NCBI GenBank assembly: GCA_900556625.1
Contig: USPQ01000013.1
Coordinates: forward strand, 1-53,642
Length of the DNA: 53,642 nt
Origin: an uncultured Bacteroides sp.
Lineage (GTDB): Bacteria; Bacteroidota; Bacteroidia; Bacteroidales; Bacteroidaceae
Direction of reading: 5' to 3'
The notes below the pieces were generated by a model. It made no database searches. It was not told the origin of the DNA and saw nothing but the letters and a program-made list of their open reading frames with translations. Position 1 is the stretch's first letter. Each line of letters opens with the position of its first letter. Positions 24,856 through 33,455 of this stretch are shown here, piece by piece. Made by a program: the position numbers and the translations under genes.

Positions 24856-25971
24856 ATGAAATTCTTATTTATTGTTCAAGGTGAGGGTAGGGGACACTTG
24901 ACACAAGCCATCACCCTCGAAGAAATGTTACTGCGTAACGGGCACGAAGTGGTGGAAGTGCTGGTGGGCAAGAGTTCGTCACGTACCTTACCGGGATTTT
25001 TCAACCGGAGTATTCATGCACCGGTGAAACGTTTTATTAGTCCGAACTTTCTGCCTGCAGCAGATAGTAAACGCCCGAGTTTGAAGAAAAGTGTTTTTTA
25101 TAATTTGCGGAAGATACCGGAATACTTTCGTAGCATGTGCTATATAAATCAGCGGATCAAGGAGACGGGTGCAGAGATTGTCATTAACTTCTACGAACTT
25201 TTGACGGGACTTACATACGCTTTTTTCCGTCCTGCCGTCCCGTATGTATGCATCGGACATCAGTACTTATTTCTGCATCGTGATTTTGAATTTCCGGAGA
25301 AGAACTTCGTTCAACTATGGATGTTACGTTTCTTTACGCGGATGACGGCTATTAGGGCTTCGAAGAAGCTAGCTTTATCTTTTAGAACTATGGAACAGGA
25401 TGATGTACATCGGATAGTTGTAGTACCACCTCTGATTCGTCAGGAAGTGACGTCCATCCAACCGGAAGAGGGGAATTATATTCATGGATATATGGTGAAT
25501 TCAGGTTTTTCCGATAGTGTGGAGAAGTTTCACATTTGTCATCCGGAGATACCGCTGAAATTCTTTTGGGATAAAGCGGATACGGAGGAAGTGACAAAGG
25601 TTGATGAGACGCTCTGTTTTTATCAGATTGATGATATCAAGTTTCTCAACGGAATGGCTGGTTGCCGGGCTTATGCAAGTACGGCAGGGTTTGAATCTAT
25701 CTGTGAAGCGATGTATCTTGGAAAACCTGTCTTGATGGTGCCGGCACATATCGAACAAGATTGTAATGCCTATGACGCGATGAGGGCAGGTGCGGGAATT
25801 ATCAGTGATTCTTTTGATTTGGAATCGTTGCTTCGTTTCGCCGGAAGATATACTCCGAACCGGAACTTTACCTCTTGGGTGCGTAGCTGTGAACGGCGGA
25901 TAATTTTTGAATTGGAAGAAACAATGAATGTGGTAACTGATGAAATGTATATGGTGGAAAGCTTTGTCTGA
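24856..25971 (+). CDS. GT-B-fold glycosyltransferase family protein
   Basis: A 371-residue protein that looks like a UDP-sugar transferase of the MurG/UGT-like superfamily. The N-terminus begins MKFLFIVQGEGRGHLTQA, with the glycine-rich loop and histidine of nucleotide-sugar GT-B enzymes. The C-terminal half has STAGFESICEAMYLGKPVLMVP followed by EQDCNAYDAMRAGAG, the donor-binding segment. No transmembrane helix is seen, so it probably acts on the inner face of the membrane. It is a single gene ending at a two-way terminator; its acceptor is unknown. Confidence 0.8.
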   Translation: MKFLFIVQGEGRGHLTQAITLEEMLLRNGHEVVEVLVGKSSSRTLPGFFNRSIHAPVKRFISPNFLPAADSKRPSLKKSVFYNLRKIPEYFRSMCYINQRIKETGAEIVINFYELLTGLTYAFFRPAVPYVCIGHQYLFLHRDFEFPEKNFVQLWMLRFFTRMTAIRASKKLALSFRTMEQDDVHRIVVVPPLIRQEVTSIQPEEGNYIHGYMVNSGFSDSVEKFHICHPEIPLKFFWDKADTEEVTKVDETLCFYQIDDIKFLNGMAGCRAYASTAGFESICEAMYLGKPVLMVPAHIEQDCNAYDAMRAGAGIISDSFDLESLLRFAGRYTPNRNFTSWVRSCERRIIFELEETMNVVTDEMYMVESFV

Positions 25972-25994
25972 TTGACGGGGAATGAGCAAAGAAA

Positions 25995-26040
25995 AATGGA
26001 TAATGAAGTCAGATGATTCAATCATCATTCATTATCCATT
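25995..26040. terminator. Bidirectional hairpin terminator
   Basis: A 12-bp stem (25995-26006 with 26029-26040) plus an inner 6-bp stem (26012-26017 with 26021-26026). It is followed by T-rich sequence on the plus strand and preceded by an A-run that gives T-rich sequence on the minus strand. It lies between the convergent glycosyltransferase and DPP11 genes. Confidence 0.75.
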
Positions 26041-26065
26041 TATTCTTTATAACTGTTTAGGCTCT

Positions 26066-28225
26066 TTATTCCTCAATAGTCAATTCATCAATGATGTGGG
26101 AAGCTCCCGCATATTTATCTATAATAAAGAGTGTATAACGAATGTCGACACAGGCTGCGCGCTGTGATGACGGGCGGAAAGCAATGTCGCCCGTCAATCC
26201 TTCAAAGTTACGGTCGAAAGCAGTTCCTACCAGCTGGCCTTTACCGTTGAAGACCGGGCTGCCGGAGTTTCCTCCCGTATTGTCGGTGTTTACAATAAAG
26301 CAAACGGGCATTTCACCATTCTTACCGTAACGCCCATAATCCTTGGCTGCGTATAACTCCTTCAATTTCTGAGGAACTACAAATTCCCAATTGCCTTGAT
26401 CTTCTTTTTCCATCACTCCTTTGAGGGTTGTGTGAGCGTCATAAACAGCTCCGTCGAACGGTTCGTAAGAAAGTACCTGACCATAGGTTAGCCGTAAAGT
26501 TGAATTTGCGTCCGGATAAATAGGACTTCCCTTATCCTTTCTCATATCCATCATACCTTTTACCCATACTTTGTGGGCTGCATTGTAATTCTGATTCGCT
26601 TCCTTCATGGCGATAGCAGTTTTCAGTATGCCGTCGGTAATGGAGTATTTGAATAATATCATCCAGTCATATCCTATCTTATATAGGCTTGGCTTTTTGA
26701 TGAACTTCTCAAAGTTTTTGGGATTACCGAAGATGGAATGTTCGAAACATTCGTCGATAAATGCATCTATACTTCCTTTGAAGCGTGAATTGATGATTTC
26801 AAAGATATTGATCCGTTGTTCTGCCGGAATATAATTAGCATAGGTTTTCAACATTTCTTTTCCCACCATCCGTTCTACTTCGGGGAAAGGAACAGATGCG
26901 AAGTATTTTTCACCTTCCTTTTTCAGTTTTTGAGTCGCTTCTTTTATCTGCCCCTTGTCTTTCGATTTCAAGGCAGCTACCAATTCCATAGTGGAAGGAA
27001 TACGCATGAAGTCAAGAGCTGTCACCAATGCTTCATTCAAGGCTTGTTGATGGTAGAGCGCATCACGACGATGAGCTACAATGGAACGGATTTCATCGAA
27101 TGCTTTTTGGTAAGAGTCATCTCCTTTTTCACGACCGCGTGCCAGGAGTTCTTCTTGTTGTGCACGCTTGGTATCTAAAACCTTGAGCCGTACCAAACCT
27201 TCGTTCATACCAATTGCATTTTTCCAATAGTTGGCAGATGACGCATATTTGCTGGCATAATGAATACGTACGGCAGGATCTTTAAGCATTTGCTCCATAA
27301 GTACCTTTTGACGTGCTCCACGTACATGTTGGCGCATGAAATTGGTTGTTTGCATTCGTTCCTCCACTTCATCGGAAATCATGTATCGCCAGTTACGTCC
27401 CGGAAATCCCATGACAAAGGTAAAATCACCTTCTTGTACACCGGCCAGACTGATGGTGAGATGCTTCTTCACTTTTAACGGTACATTGTCTTTCGAATAT
27501 GCTGCCGGTTTTCCGTTCTTGTCCGCATAAATGCGGAACAGCGAAAAGTCACCTGTATGGCGCGGCCACATCCAGTTGTCGGTATCCGCTCCGAACTTTC
27601 CAATGGAAGAAGGAGGGGCACCGACCATACGGATATCACTGTACACGGTTTTTATGAACATATAATATTTGTTCCCGCCGTAAAAGGCTTTGAGCTCCAG
27701 TTTGGTAGCGGGAGTAACTTCTATGTTCTCAGCTTTGGCAAAGCGTTCCGCTACTTTACTAAGATAGCTGGGGGACAGGTAATTGATTCCGTCAGGATCC
27801 GGATCTTTTTTCAACTGCTCGTTGACGTAATCCGTCACATCAAGAATCCGATCGATATAAGTAACGGTCAGTCCCGGAGTAGGGAGCTCCGCATCGCGGT
27901 TCATCGCCCAAAAGCCTTCTGTCAGATAGTCGTGCTCCACGTTGCTGTGCTGCTGGATGGCTCCGTAACCACAGTGGTGGTTAGTCAGTACCAATCCTTC
28001 GGAAGAGATAACCTCTCCCGTGCATCCTCCTCCGAAGTGTACGACTGCATCTTTCAAAGAAAGACCGTTGGAATTGTAAACCTCTTCAATAGGAATCTCA
28101 AGTCCAAGCTCGCGCATGGCAACTTCATTCTGTGTTTTCAAGTCGGTCAGCATCCACATACCTTCGTCGGCGTGGATACTGAGCGTTGCCAATGAAAAGA
28201 CTGCAAATAGGATTTGTTTTTTCAT
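26066..28225 (-). CDS. S46 dipeptidyl-peptidase, DPP11 type
   Basis: A 719-residue secreted serine exopeptidase that removes dipeptides from the N-terminus of peptides in the periplasm. The signal peptide is followed by the DEGMWML start of the mature protein. The chymotrypsin-like triad is H84 (TNHHCGYG), D226 (RHTGDF) and S654 (GNSGSPV). Residue 672, exactly 18 after the serine, is arginine (AFDRNFE); in the Porphyromonas enzyme the equivalent R673 gives preference for Asp or Glu at P1, which defines DPP11. Its ATG directly abuts the stop codon of the upstream paralogue, so the two are translationally coupled. Confidence 0.93.
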   Translation of the reverse strand: MKKQILFAVFSLATLSIHADEGMWMLTDLKTQNEVAMRELGLEIPIEEVYNSNGLSLKDAVVHFGGGCTGEVISSEGLVLTNHHCGYGAIQQHSNVEHDYLTEGFWAMNRDAELPTPGLTVTYIDRILDVTDYVNEQLKKDPDPDGINYLSPSYLSKVAERFAKAENIEVTPATKLELKAFYGGNKYYMFIKTVYSDIRMVGAPPSSIGKFGADTDNWMWPRHTGDFSLFRIYADKNGKPAAYSKDNVPLKVKKHLTISLAGVQEGDFTFVMGFPGRNWRYMISDEVEERMQTTNFMRQHVRGARQKVLMEQMLKDPAVRIHYASKYASSANYWKNAIGMNEGLVRLKVLDTKRAQQEELLARGREKGDDSYQKAFDEIRSIVAHRRDALYHQQALNEALVTALDFMRIPSTMELVAALKSKDKGQIKEATQKLKKEGEKYFASVPFPEVERMVGKEMLKTYANYIPAEQRINIFEIINSRFKGSIDAFIDECFEHSIFGNPKNFEKFIKKPSLYKIGYDWMILFKYSITDGILKTAIAMKEANQNYNAAHKVWVKGMMDMRKDKGSPIYPDANSTLRLTYGQVLSYEPFDGAVYDAHTTLKGVMEKEDQGNWEFVVPQKLKELYAAKDYGRYGKNGEMPVCFIVNTDNTGGNSGSPVFNGKGQLVGTAFDRNFEGLTGDIAFRPSSQRAACVDIRYTLFIIDKYAGASHIIDELTIEE

Positions 28226-30385
28226 TTATTCTACAATTGTCATTTCGTTTATCAGATGTCCGCAGTTTCCTAATTTCTCCAAGATGAACAGGACATAGCG
28301 GATATCCAGATTGATGCAACGTTGCAGGTTATTGTCAAAGTTGATATCACCACTCAGCGATTCCCAGTTTCCATCGAATGCACAACCGATCAGTTCTCCG
28401 TTCTCATTCAGAACCGGACTGCCTGAATTACCTCCGGTGATGTCATTGGTTGAAAGGAAGCAAACCGGCATATCACCGTTCGGCAAAGCATAACGGCCGT
28501 AGTCCTTTTTCTCTATCAGCTCTTTCAACTTGGCAGGTACGACAAACTCACGATCTTCCGGATTTTCCTTTTCCAGAATACCCTTGGTAGTAGTGTAGTA
28601 GTTATAGTGTACACCGTCTTTCGGGTCGTAAGGTTTCACGTTACCGTAAGTCAGGCGGATTGTAAAGTTCGCATCCGGATAAGAAGGAACAGGTAATTTC
28701 ATTTCACCCAAACCACGGATGTAGGTTTTGTGTAATAAAGCCAATTCCTTGTCCATATCCTTCAACTGTCCTATGAGTTGTTCGAGTAAATCATATTTGG
28801 ACTGGCAATATTGCAAAGCCAGGTCGTTATCAATAGCTTTTACAGTCGGTTTCTTGATAAACTTCTCGAAGTTTGCACGATTGGCAAAAATGGAATTGTC
28901 ATACATGTCATCGATAAATTTATTATAGTCGCCTTTATATTTCTGTTCGATAAGTTTGTAGATAGACGGACGTTGCTCTGCCGGAATCATTTCCGCATAA
29001 AGAGGGAACAATGCTTTGGCCACCTTACGGTCTACTTCGTGGTCATAGTCTTTGTTATGAATCTCATCATATGTCTCTTTCAGAGCTTCGATACGTACTT
29101 TAATCAAAGAATCGTTCTTTTCTACCAATGCTTCCCGAGTTTTGGACAGCAGGGTACTTCCGAACTCGATAGCTCCGAAGAACGTTTCTCTTAAACAAGT
29201 GTACTGATAGTTGAGAGGAGCTGTCTTAGCTACCAAGTCATCTATCTTCTTCACTACCTCCGCATAATCGGTATTGTTCTGCTTTCTGGCAAATTCAGCG
29301 AATTTGGCTTCCTGTGCCGCTTTTGTGCCCAGTACATCATTATCGATAATAGCCTTGTTCATTCCGATAGAATTTTTCCAATAGTTGCTGGAACCTGCAT
29401 ATTTGTTGGCATATTGAATACGGATCTTGTCACTGGCGTTCATTACTTCTTTCAAAACAGCTAGACGGGCTCCACGAATGCGGATGCGCGGTTCGTTTTC
29501 CGATTCCATGCGTTCTTTTACTTCCGATACGGTCAGATAACGGCTTGTACTTCCGGGAAATCCCATAATCATGGCATAGTCTCCTTCTTTCAAGCCCTTG
29601 ATAGAAATAGGCAAATGTTTTTTTGTTTTCAAGGGAGTATTGCTTGTACTGTATTCTGCCGGCTCTCCGTTGGCATCCGCATAAATACGGAACATAGAGA
29701 AGTCACCGGTATGACGGGGCCACATCCAGTTATCTGTTTCTCCGCCAAACTTACCGATAGAAGAAGGAGGAGCTGCCACCATACGCACATCCGGGTATAC
29801 TTTCTTATAGAACATATAGAATTTATTTCCGGCATAGAATGGGAGTGCCTGTGGCACGATTCCTTTCTTGTCTTTCAGATCACTTTTTGCATACAGCTCT
29901 TCTGCCAGTTTCTGGAGAAACGCACCGCTGAATGATTCAGTCTCAGTGATTTCTTTAGCAGCAATCTTAGCATTGACAATATCAGTGATATCTTCGATAC
30001 GTTCGATAAATGTAAATTTCAATCCCGGAGTAGGAAGTTCCATCTCTCTGGAAGTAGCCCAGAAACCATCCGTCAGATAATCGTGTTCAACGCTGCTATG
30101 TTGTTGGATGGAAGCATATCCGCAATGGTGATTGGTCAGGATCAATCCTTCCGGTGAGATAATCTCTCCGGTACAGCCTCCTCCGAAGATACCGACAGCG
30201 TCTTTTAGGGAAACTCCATGGGGGTTATATAAATCTTGCGCTTCCAGTTTCAAACCTTGTTTTTTCATCATGTCTATGGAATGCTGCTGTTGCATTAGCT
30301 GCAATAACCACATACCTTCATCCGCTTTAGCGGAACATACGATTAGCGCAGTCAGCGCCAATAAATAAAGTTTTAGTCTATTCAT
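28226..30385 (-). CDS. S46 dipeptidyl-peptidase, DPP7 type
   Basis: A 719-residue secreted S46 peptidase and close paralogue of the next gene. The signal peptide ends near CSAKA before DEGMWLL. The triad is H87 (TNHHCGYA), D228 (RHTGDF) and S654 (GNSGSPV). The P1-determining position 672 is glycine (AFDGNWE), as in DPP7, which prefers hydrophobic P1 residues. Together with the DPP11-type partner it would cover both hydrophobic and acidic peptides. It lies 34 nt downstream of the sulfatase maturase gene with no promoter visible in the gap, so all three are probably cotranscribed. Confidence 0.93.
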   Translation of the reverse strand: MNRLKLYLLALTALIVCSAKADEGMWLLQLMQQQHSIDMMKKQGLKLEAQDLYNPHGVSLKDAVGIFGGGCTGEIISPEGLILTNHHCGYASIQQHSSVEHDYLTDGFWATSREMELPTPGLKFTFIERIEDITDIVNAKIAAKEITETESFSGAFLQKLAEELYAKSDLKDKKGIVPQALPFYAGNKFYMFYKKVYPDVRMVAAPPSSIGKFGGETDNWMWPRHTGDFSMFRIYADANGEPAEYSTSNTPLKTKKHLPISIKGLKEGDYAMIMGFPGSTSRYLTVSEVKERMESENEPRIRIRGARLAVLKEVMNASDKIRIQYANKYAGSSNYWKNSIGMNKAIIDNDVLGTKAAQEAKFAEFARKQNNTDYAEVVKKIDDLVAKTAPLNYQYTCLRETFFGAIEFGSTLLSKTREALVEKNDSLIKVRIEALKETYDEIHNKDYDHEVDRKVAKALFPLYAEMIPAEQRPSIYKLIEQKYKGDYNKFIDDMYDNSIFANRANFEKFIKKPTVKAIDNDLALQYCQSKYDLLEQLIGQLKDMDKELALLHKTYIRGLGEMKLPVPSYPDANFTIRLTYGNVKPYDPKDGVHYNYYTTTKGILEKENPEDREFVVPAKLKELIEKKDYGRYALPNGDMPVCFLSTNDITGGNSGSPVLNENGELIGCAFDGNWESLSGDINFDNNLQRCINLDIRYVLFILEKLGNCGHLINEMTIVE

Positions 30386-30419
30386 TCTTTAATGCTGATA
30401 ATTAAAATATTTATGATTC

Positions 30420-31670
30420 TTATTTTGTCTTTTCCACTCTCAACTCTCCACTTCTCAAAGCTTCCATGATATTGGCAGGCGGACGTTGGTTCATTAGTTC
30501 ATTCTTCATGAAATCCATATAAGGCGCTACGTGCTTAAAGAATTGGTAATATCCTTTGCACAGATAATTCAAGCCGGGTTCGCCTTCCGATGTACGGCTG
30601 AAGCGATTCTTCGGACATTCTCCGTTGCAGGCAAACAGGAATTCGCATTCCTTGCACTGGGTGGGGAGAGATTGGTATTTCATGTTGCCGAAGTGATGTT
30701 GGCGTTCACTGTGCATCATTTCCACCAATGTCTGATTATAGATGTTTCCCAGTTTATATTCGGGGAAAACGAAGTGGTCGCACGAATATACATCACCGTT
30801 GAATTCCATAACACCGGCGTGTCCGCAAGTTTTTGCCATCGTACATATTCCCGGCTGTTCACCCATCCAGTTTGCCAGAGTGGAGTCGAATATCTGTATG
30901 TAGTAGTTGCCTACGTCTTCTTTCACCCATTCGTCAAAAAGAGTACACAGGAAATTGCCCCATTGCTCCGGAGTGACGGAGAAATCGGCCAATTTTCCTT
31001 CCTTGTCTTCGGCAAGAGAGGCGAGATGCCGTCCGTCTTGATGCGGAAGAATACGTTCGACGATAGGAGCAAACTGTATATAATGACAATCTATCTCTTT
31101 GAAAAAGTGATAGAAGTCCAGCGGATAGTCAGCGTTGAAGTCATTGACAACGGCCATTGCATTCCATTCTACATTGTGTTTTTTCAGCAGATTGATACCC
31201 TGCATCACTTTCACGAAGGAAGGTTTGCCCATTTTGTTTTTACGGTATTCGTCATGAAACTCCTGTGGTCCGTCGATAGAAACTCCTACCAGCCAGTTGT
31301 TGTCGTGAAAGAACCGGCACCATTCATCGGTGAGCATTGTTCCGTTCGTCTGAATACAGTTGTCAATGGTACGTCCGCGTGCATATTTCTTTTGCAGTTC
31401 CATAGCCTTTTTATAGAAAGAAAGCGGACGCATCAGTGTTTCTCCCCCGTGCCAGGTGAAAAGCACCTGTGGCATGGTTTGTGAGTTGATATACTCGTCG
31501 ATGAACTTTTCCAGAAGCTCATCGCTCATTACGTGTTTCGGGTTATCTTTGTATAGATTTGCCTTTTCCAGATAATAGCAATAGTCGCAAGCCAGGTTGC
31601 ATACGGCACCTACCGGCTTTACCATCACATAGAGAGGTTTGGCAAAAGGGGCGTAAGTTGATGTTTTCAT
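30420..31670 (-). CDS. chuR: Anaerobic sulfatase-maturating radical SAM enzyme
   Basis: A 416-residue radical SAM enzyme that converts the active-site Cys or Ser of sulfatases to formylglycine, and is therefore needed to use sulfated glycans such as mucin and chondroitin sulfate. The SAM cluster cysteines are C24, C28 and C31 (CNLACDYC). The C-terminal SPASM region has C276 and C282 (CTMAKTC) and C339-x2-C342-x5-C348-x3-C352, which hold two more 4Fe-4S clusters. These positions agree with those I recall for the B. thetaiotaomicron enzyme. I chose the ATG at 31670; an upstream in-frame extension to 32027 crosses the divergent promoter region and has no family similarity. Confidence 0.96.
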   Translation of the reverse strand: MKTSTYAPFAKPLYVMVKPVGAVCNLACDYCYYLEKANLYKDNPKHVMSDELLEKFIDEYINSQTMPQVLFTWHGGETLMRPLSFYKKAMELQKKYARGRTIDNCIQTNGTMLTDEWCRFFHDNNWLVGVSIDGPQEFHDEYRKNKMGKPSFVKVMQGINLLKKHNVEWNAMAVVNDFNADYPLDFYHFFKEIDCHYIQFAPIVERILPHQDGRHLASLAEDKEGKLADFSVTPEQWGNFLCTLFDEWVKEDVGNYYIQIFDSTLANWMGEQPGICTMAKTCGHAGVMEFNGDVYSCDHFVFPEYKLGNIYNQTLVEMMHSERQHHFGNMKYQSLPTQCKECEFLFACNGECPKNRFSRTSEGEPGLNYLCKGYYQFFKHVAPYMDFMKNELMNQRPPANIMEALRSGELRVEKTK

Positions 31671-31675
31671 AGCTG

Positions 31676-31683
31676 CAAAATTA
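31676..31683 (-). promoter_or_regulatory. Candidate -7 box abutting the chuR start
   Basis: Read on the minus strand, TAATTTTG is followed by CAGCT and then the chuR ATG. If this is the -7 element, the transcript would be leaderless or nearly so. No -33 TTTG is found at the usual distance. Confidence 0.35.
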
Positions 31684-31774
31684 GATAAACTAAATGAAAA
31701 AAAAAGCCTTCTCCATATGTTTATAAGGATTATTAAAGAAAAGAGACTTACAAGATTTAAATATTGATAAAATG

Positions 31775-31806
31775 TTTCTCTGAAAAATGAATCGGTTGTA
31801 CCTTTG
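31775..31806 (+). promoter_or_regulatory. Promoter of the DUF4369 lipoprotein gene
   Basis: TTTC (31775-31778, one base off TTTG), a 20-nt spacer, and TACCTTTG (31799-31806). Transcription should start near 31812, about 22 nt before the GTG start codon. Confidence 0.6.
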
Positions 31807-31833
31807 CACGCAGAATCAAATGAATAGACGAAC

Positions 31834-32562
31834 GTGAATAAACTTTTATCTTTATTGTTTTTGCTCCCGTTTCTGGCTTCCTGCACTAATAAGTACAAGA
31901 TCGAAGGAACATCTTCTGTGAATAGCCTGGATGGAAAAATGCTGTATCTTAAGTCCTTACGTGATGGTGAATGGGTGAAACTGGATTCTGCTGAGGTAGC
32001 GCACGGTCTGTTCTCCATGAAAGGCAAAGTAGATTCCGTACAGATGGTGACACTTTATATGGATGATGAAAGCATCATGCCGATTGTGCTGGAAAATGGA
32101 AAAATCAAGGTAAACATCAGTAATTCGGATATCAAAGCGGTGGGTACTCCTTTGAATACGGCACTATACGAGTTTATTGAGAAAAGGAACCGACTGGAGG
32201 AAAGTATCGGAGAGTTGGAACAGAAAGAAACCCGTATGGTGATGGACGGAGGTGATTTGGATGAGATTCATTCACAATTGGCAGTGGAAGGAGATTCGCT
32301 GATGAAAGAGATGAATCAATATGTGAAGACTTTCATTTCCACCAACTACGAAAATGTGTTGGGACCCAATGTGTTTATCATGCTTTGCAGTTCGTTGCCT
32401 TATCCTATTATGACTCCGCAGATAGATGACATCATAAAAGACGCTCCTTATTCTTTTAAAAGCAATAAGTTGGTAAGAGAGTTTCTTTCGAAGGCGAAAG
32501 AGAATATGAAACTGATAGAAGAGCACAAGCGTCTGGAAGAAAATGCTTCGGTAAAGAAGTGA
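31834..32562 (+). CDS. DUF4369-type lipoprotein without thioredoxin domain
   Basis: A 242-residue lipoprotein starting at GTG, with lipidation at C17 (LPFLASC). The opening YKIEGTSS and GKMLYLKSL strands match the DUF4369 domain that usually precedes a thioredoxin/TlpA domain in Bacteroides; here the C-terminal half is instead helical (about 115-242, charged and probably coiled coil around IEKRNRLEESIGELEQKE) and has no C-x-x-C site. It is therefore not an oxidoreductase itself. It is convergent with plsC, with only 14 nt between stops. Confidence 0.75.
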   Translation: MNKLLSLLFLLPFLASCTNKYKIEGTSSVNSLDGKMLYLKSLRDGEWVKLDSAEVAHGLFSMKGKVDSVQMVTLYMDDESIMPIVLENGKIKVNISNSDIKAVGTPLNTALYEFIEKRNRLEESIGELEQKETRMVMDGGDLDEIHSQLAVEGDSLMKEMNQYVKTFISTNYENVLGPNVFIMLCSSLPYPIMTPQIDDIIKDAPYSFKSNKLVREFLSKAKENMKLIEEHKRLEENASVKK

Positions 32563-32576
32563 ATATAACTTCTCTA

Positions 32577-33335
32577 TTATCGGTCTTGATCTTCGTTCTT
32601 TATCATTCCCTTATGTTTCTCCGGTAAAGCACTTTCAACGGCGGCGTATGCTTCCGCCATAGTCGCTTTGATATTTTCCATACCTTTTCCTTTAGGCGGA
32701 ATAGGCTCATGAATCGTGAGAATCATGCGGTGACGGTGTATCCATTTGCCTGTACGCGGAAGGATCTCAAATGAGCCGTCAATGGTGACGGGCACTACTG
32801 CCAGTTGTAAGTCATCCGCCAATTGAAAAGCTCCTTTCTTGAAATACCCCATGTGTCCGGTGAAAGTACGAGCCCCTTCCGGGAAAACGACCAAAGATAC
32901 TCCGTCTTTCAAAGAGTCCTTCGCCTGCCGGATCGTTTCCAACACTTTCTTCGGACCGGACCGGTCTACAAAAATGTGCCCTGCGCTTTCGCAGGCTTTT
33001 CCAACGAACGGTAGTTTACGCAGACTTTTTTTCATCATCCATTTAAAGTTTCTTCCGATAAAACCGTAGATCAGGAATATGTCGAATGAGCCTTGATGGT
33101 TGGGTACAAAGATATAGGAAGTTTTATCATGCAACTTTTCACGCCCTTGAATCTTTACGGGAATCAGCAGGAACAGACAGATTAATTGTGACCATATCTT
33201 TCCCGGATAATATCCCCAGATGTGGGCTCCTCCCAAAAGAGAACCTACGATGGTGACGAGTGCCGTAAGGATAGTCAACACTAATAATATAGGTAAAGCG
33301 ATGCAAATCTGATAAATATAATAAAGTATCTTCAT
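32577..33335 (-). CDS. plsC: 1-acyl-sn-glycerol-3-phosphate acyltransferase
   Basis: A 252-residue integral or peripheral inner-membrane enzyme that acylates lysophosphatidic acid to phosphatidic acid in phospholipid synthesis. The N-terminal hydrophobic segments (about 5-55) are followed by the H-x4-D catalytic motif NHQGSFD, and the glycerol-phosphate binding motif PEGAR. The DGSFEI and RTGKW segments also fit the family. A TATATTTG box sits 20 nt upstream of the start on the minus strand. Confidence 0.92.
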   Translation of the reverse strand: MKILYYIYQICIALPILLVLTILTALVTIVGSLLGGAHIWGYYPGKIWSQLICLFLLIPVKIQGREKLHDKTSYIFVPNHQGSFDIFLIYGFIGRNFKWMMKKSLRKLPFVGKACESAGHIFVDRSGPKKVLETIRQAKDSLKDGVSLVVFPEGARTFTGHMGYFKKGAFQLADDLQLAVVPVTIDGSFEILPRTGKWIHRHRMILTIHEPIPPKGKGMENIKATMAEAYAAVESALPEKHKGMIKNEDQDR

Positions 33336-33355
33336 AGGGTTGGATTTTTACATTG

Positions 33356-33363
33356 CAAATATA
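33356..33363 (-). promoter_or_regulatory. Candidate -7 box of plsC
   Basis: On the minus strand this reads TATATTTG and lies 20 nt upstream of the plsC ATG, giving a short leader. The -33 region is not clear. Confidence 0.4.
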
Positions 33364-33416
33364 CATGATTATTGTAAAAAAGAGATGCGGATACCATATA
33401 ATCTTTTCGATTGTGT

Positions 33417-33424
33417 TATTTTTG
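33417..33424 (+). promoter_or_regulatory. Candidate -7 box of sbcDC
   Basis: TATTTTTG matches TAnnTTTG and lies 31 nt before the sbcD ATG at 33456. A small TCTCT/AGAGA hairpin follows it. No clear -33 TTTG. Confidence 0.4.
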
Positions 33425-33455
33425 TCTCTCGTTATTAGAGATAGCTGTTAAAAAT

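Noticed and set aside
30531..31484. 317-residue open frame antisense to chuR
   Set aside because: It lies inside the sulfatase maturase gene and has no family features.
31671..32027. N-terminal extension of chuR
   Set aside because: It crosses the divergent promoter and overlaps the DUF4369 gene; the cysteine numbering fits the start at 31670.
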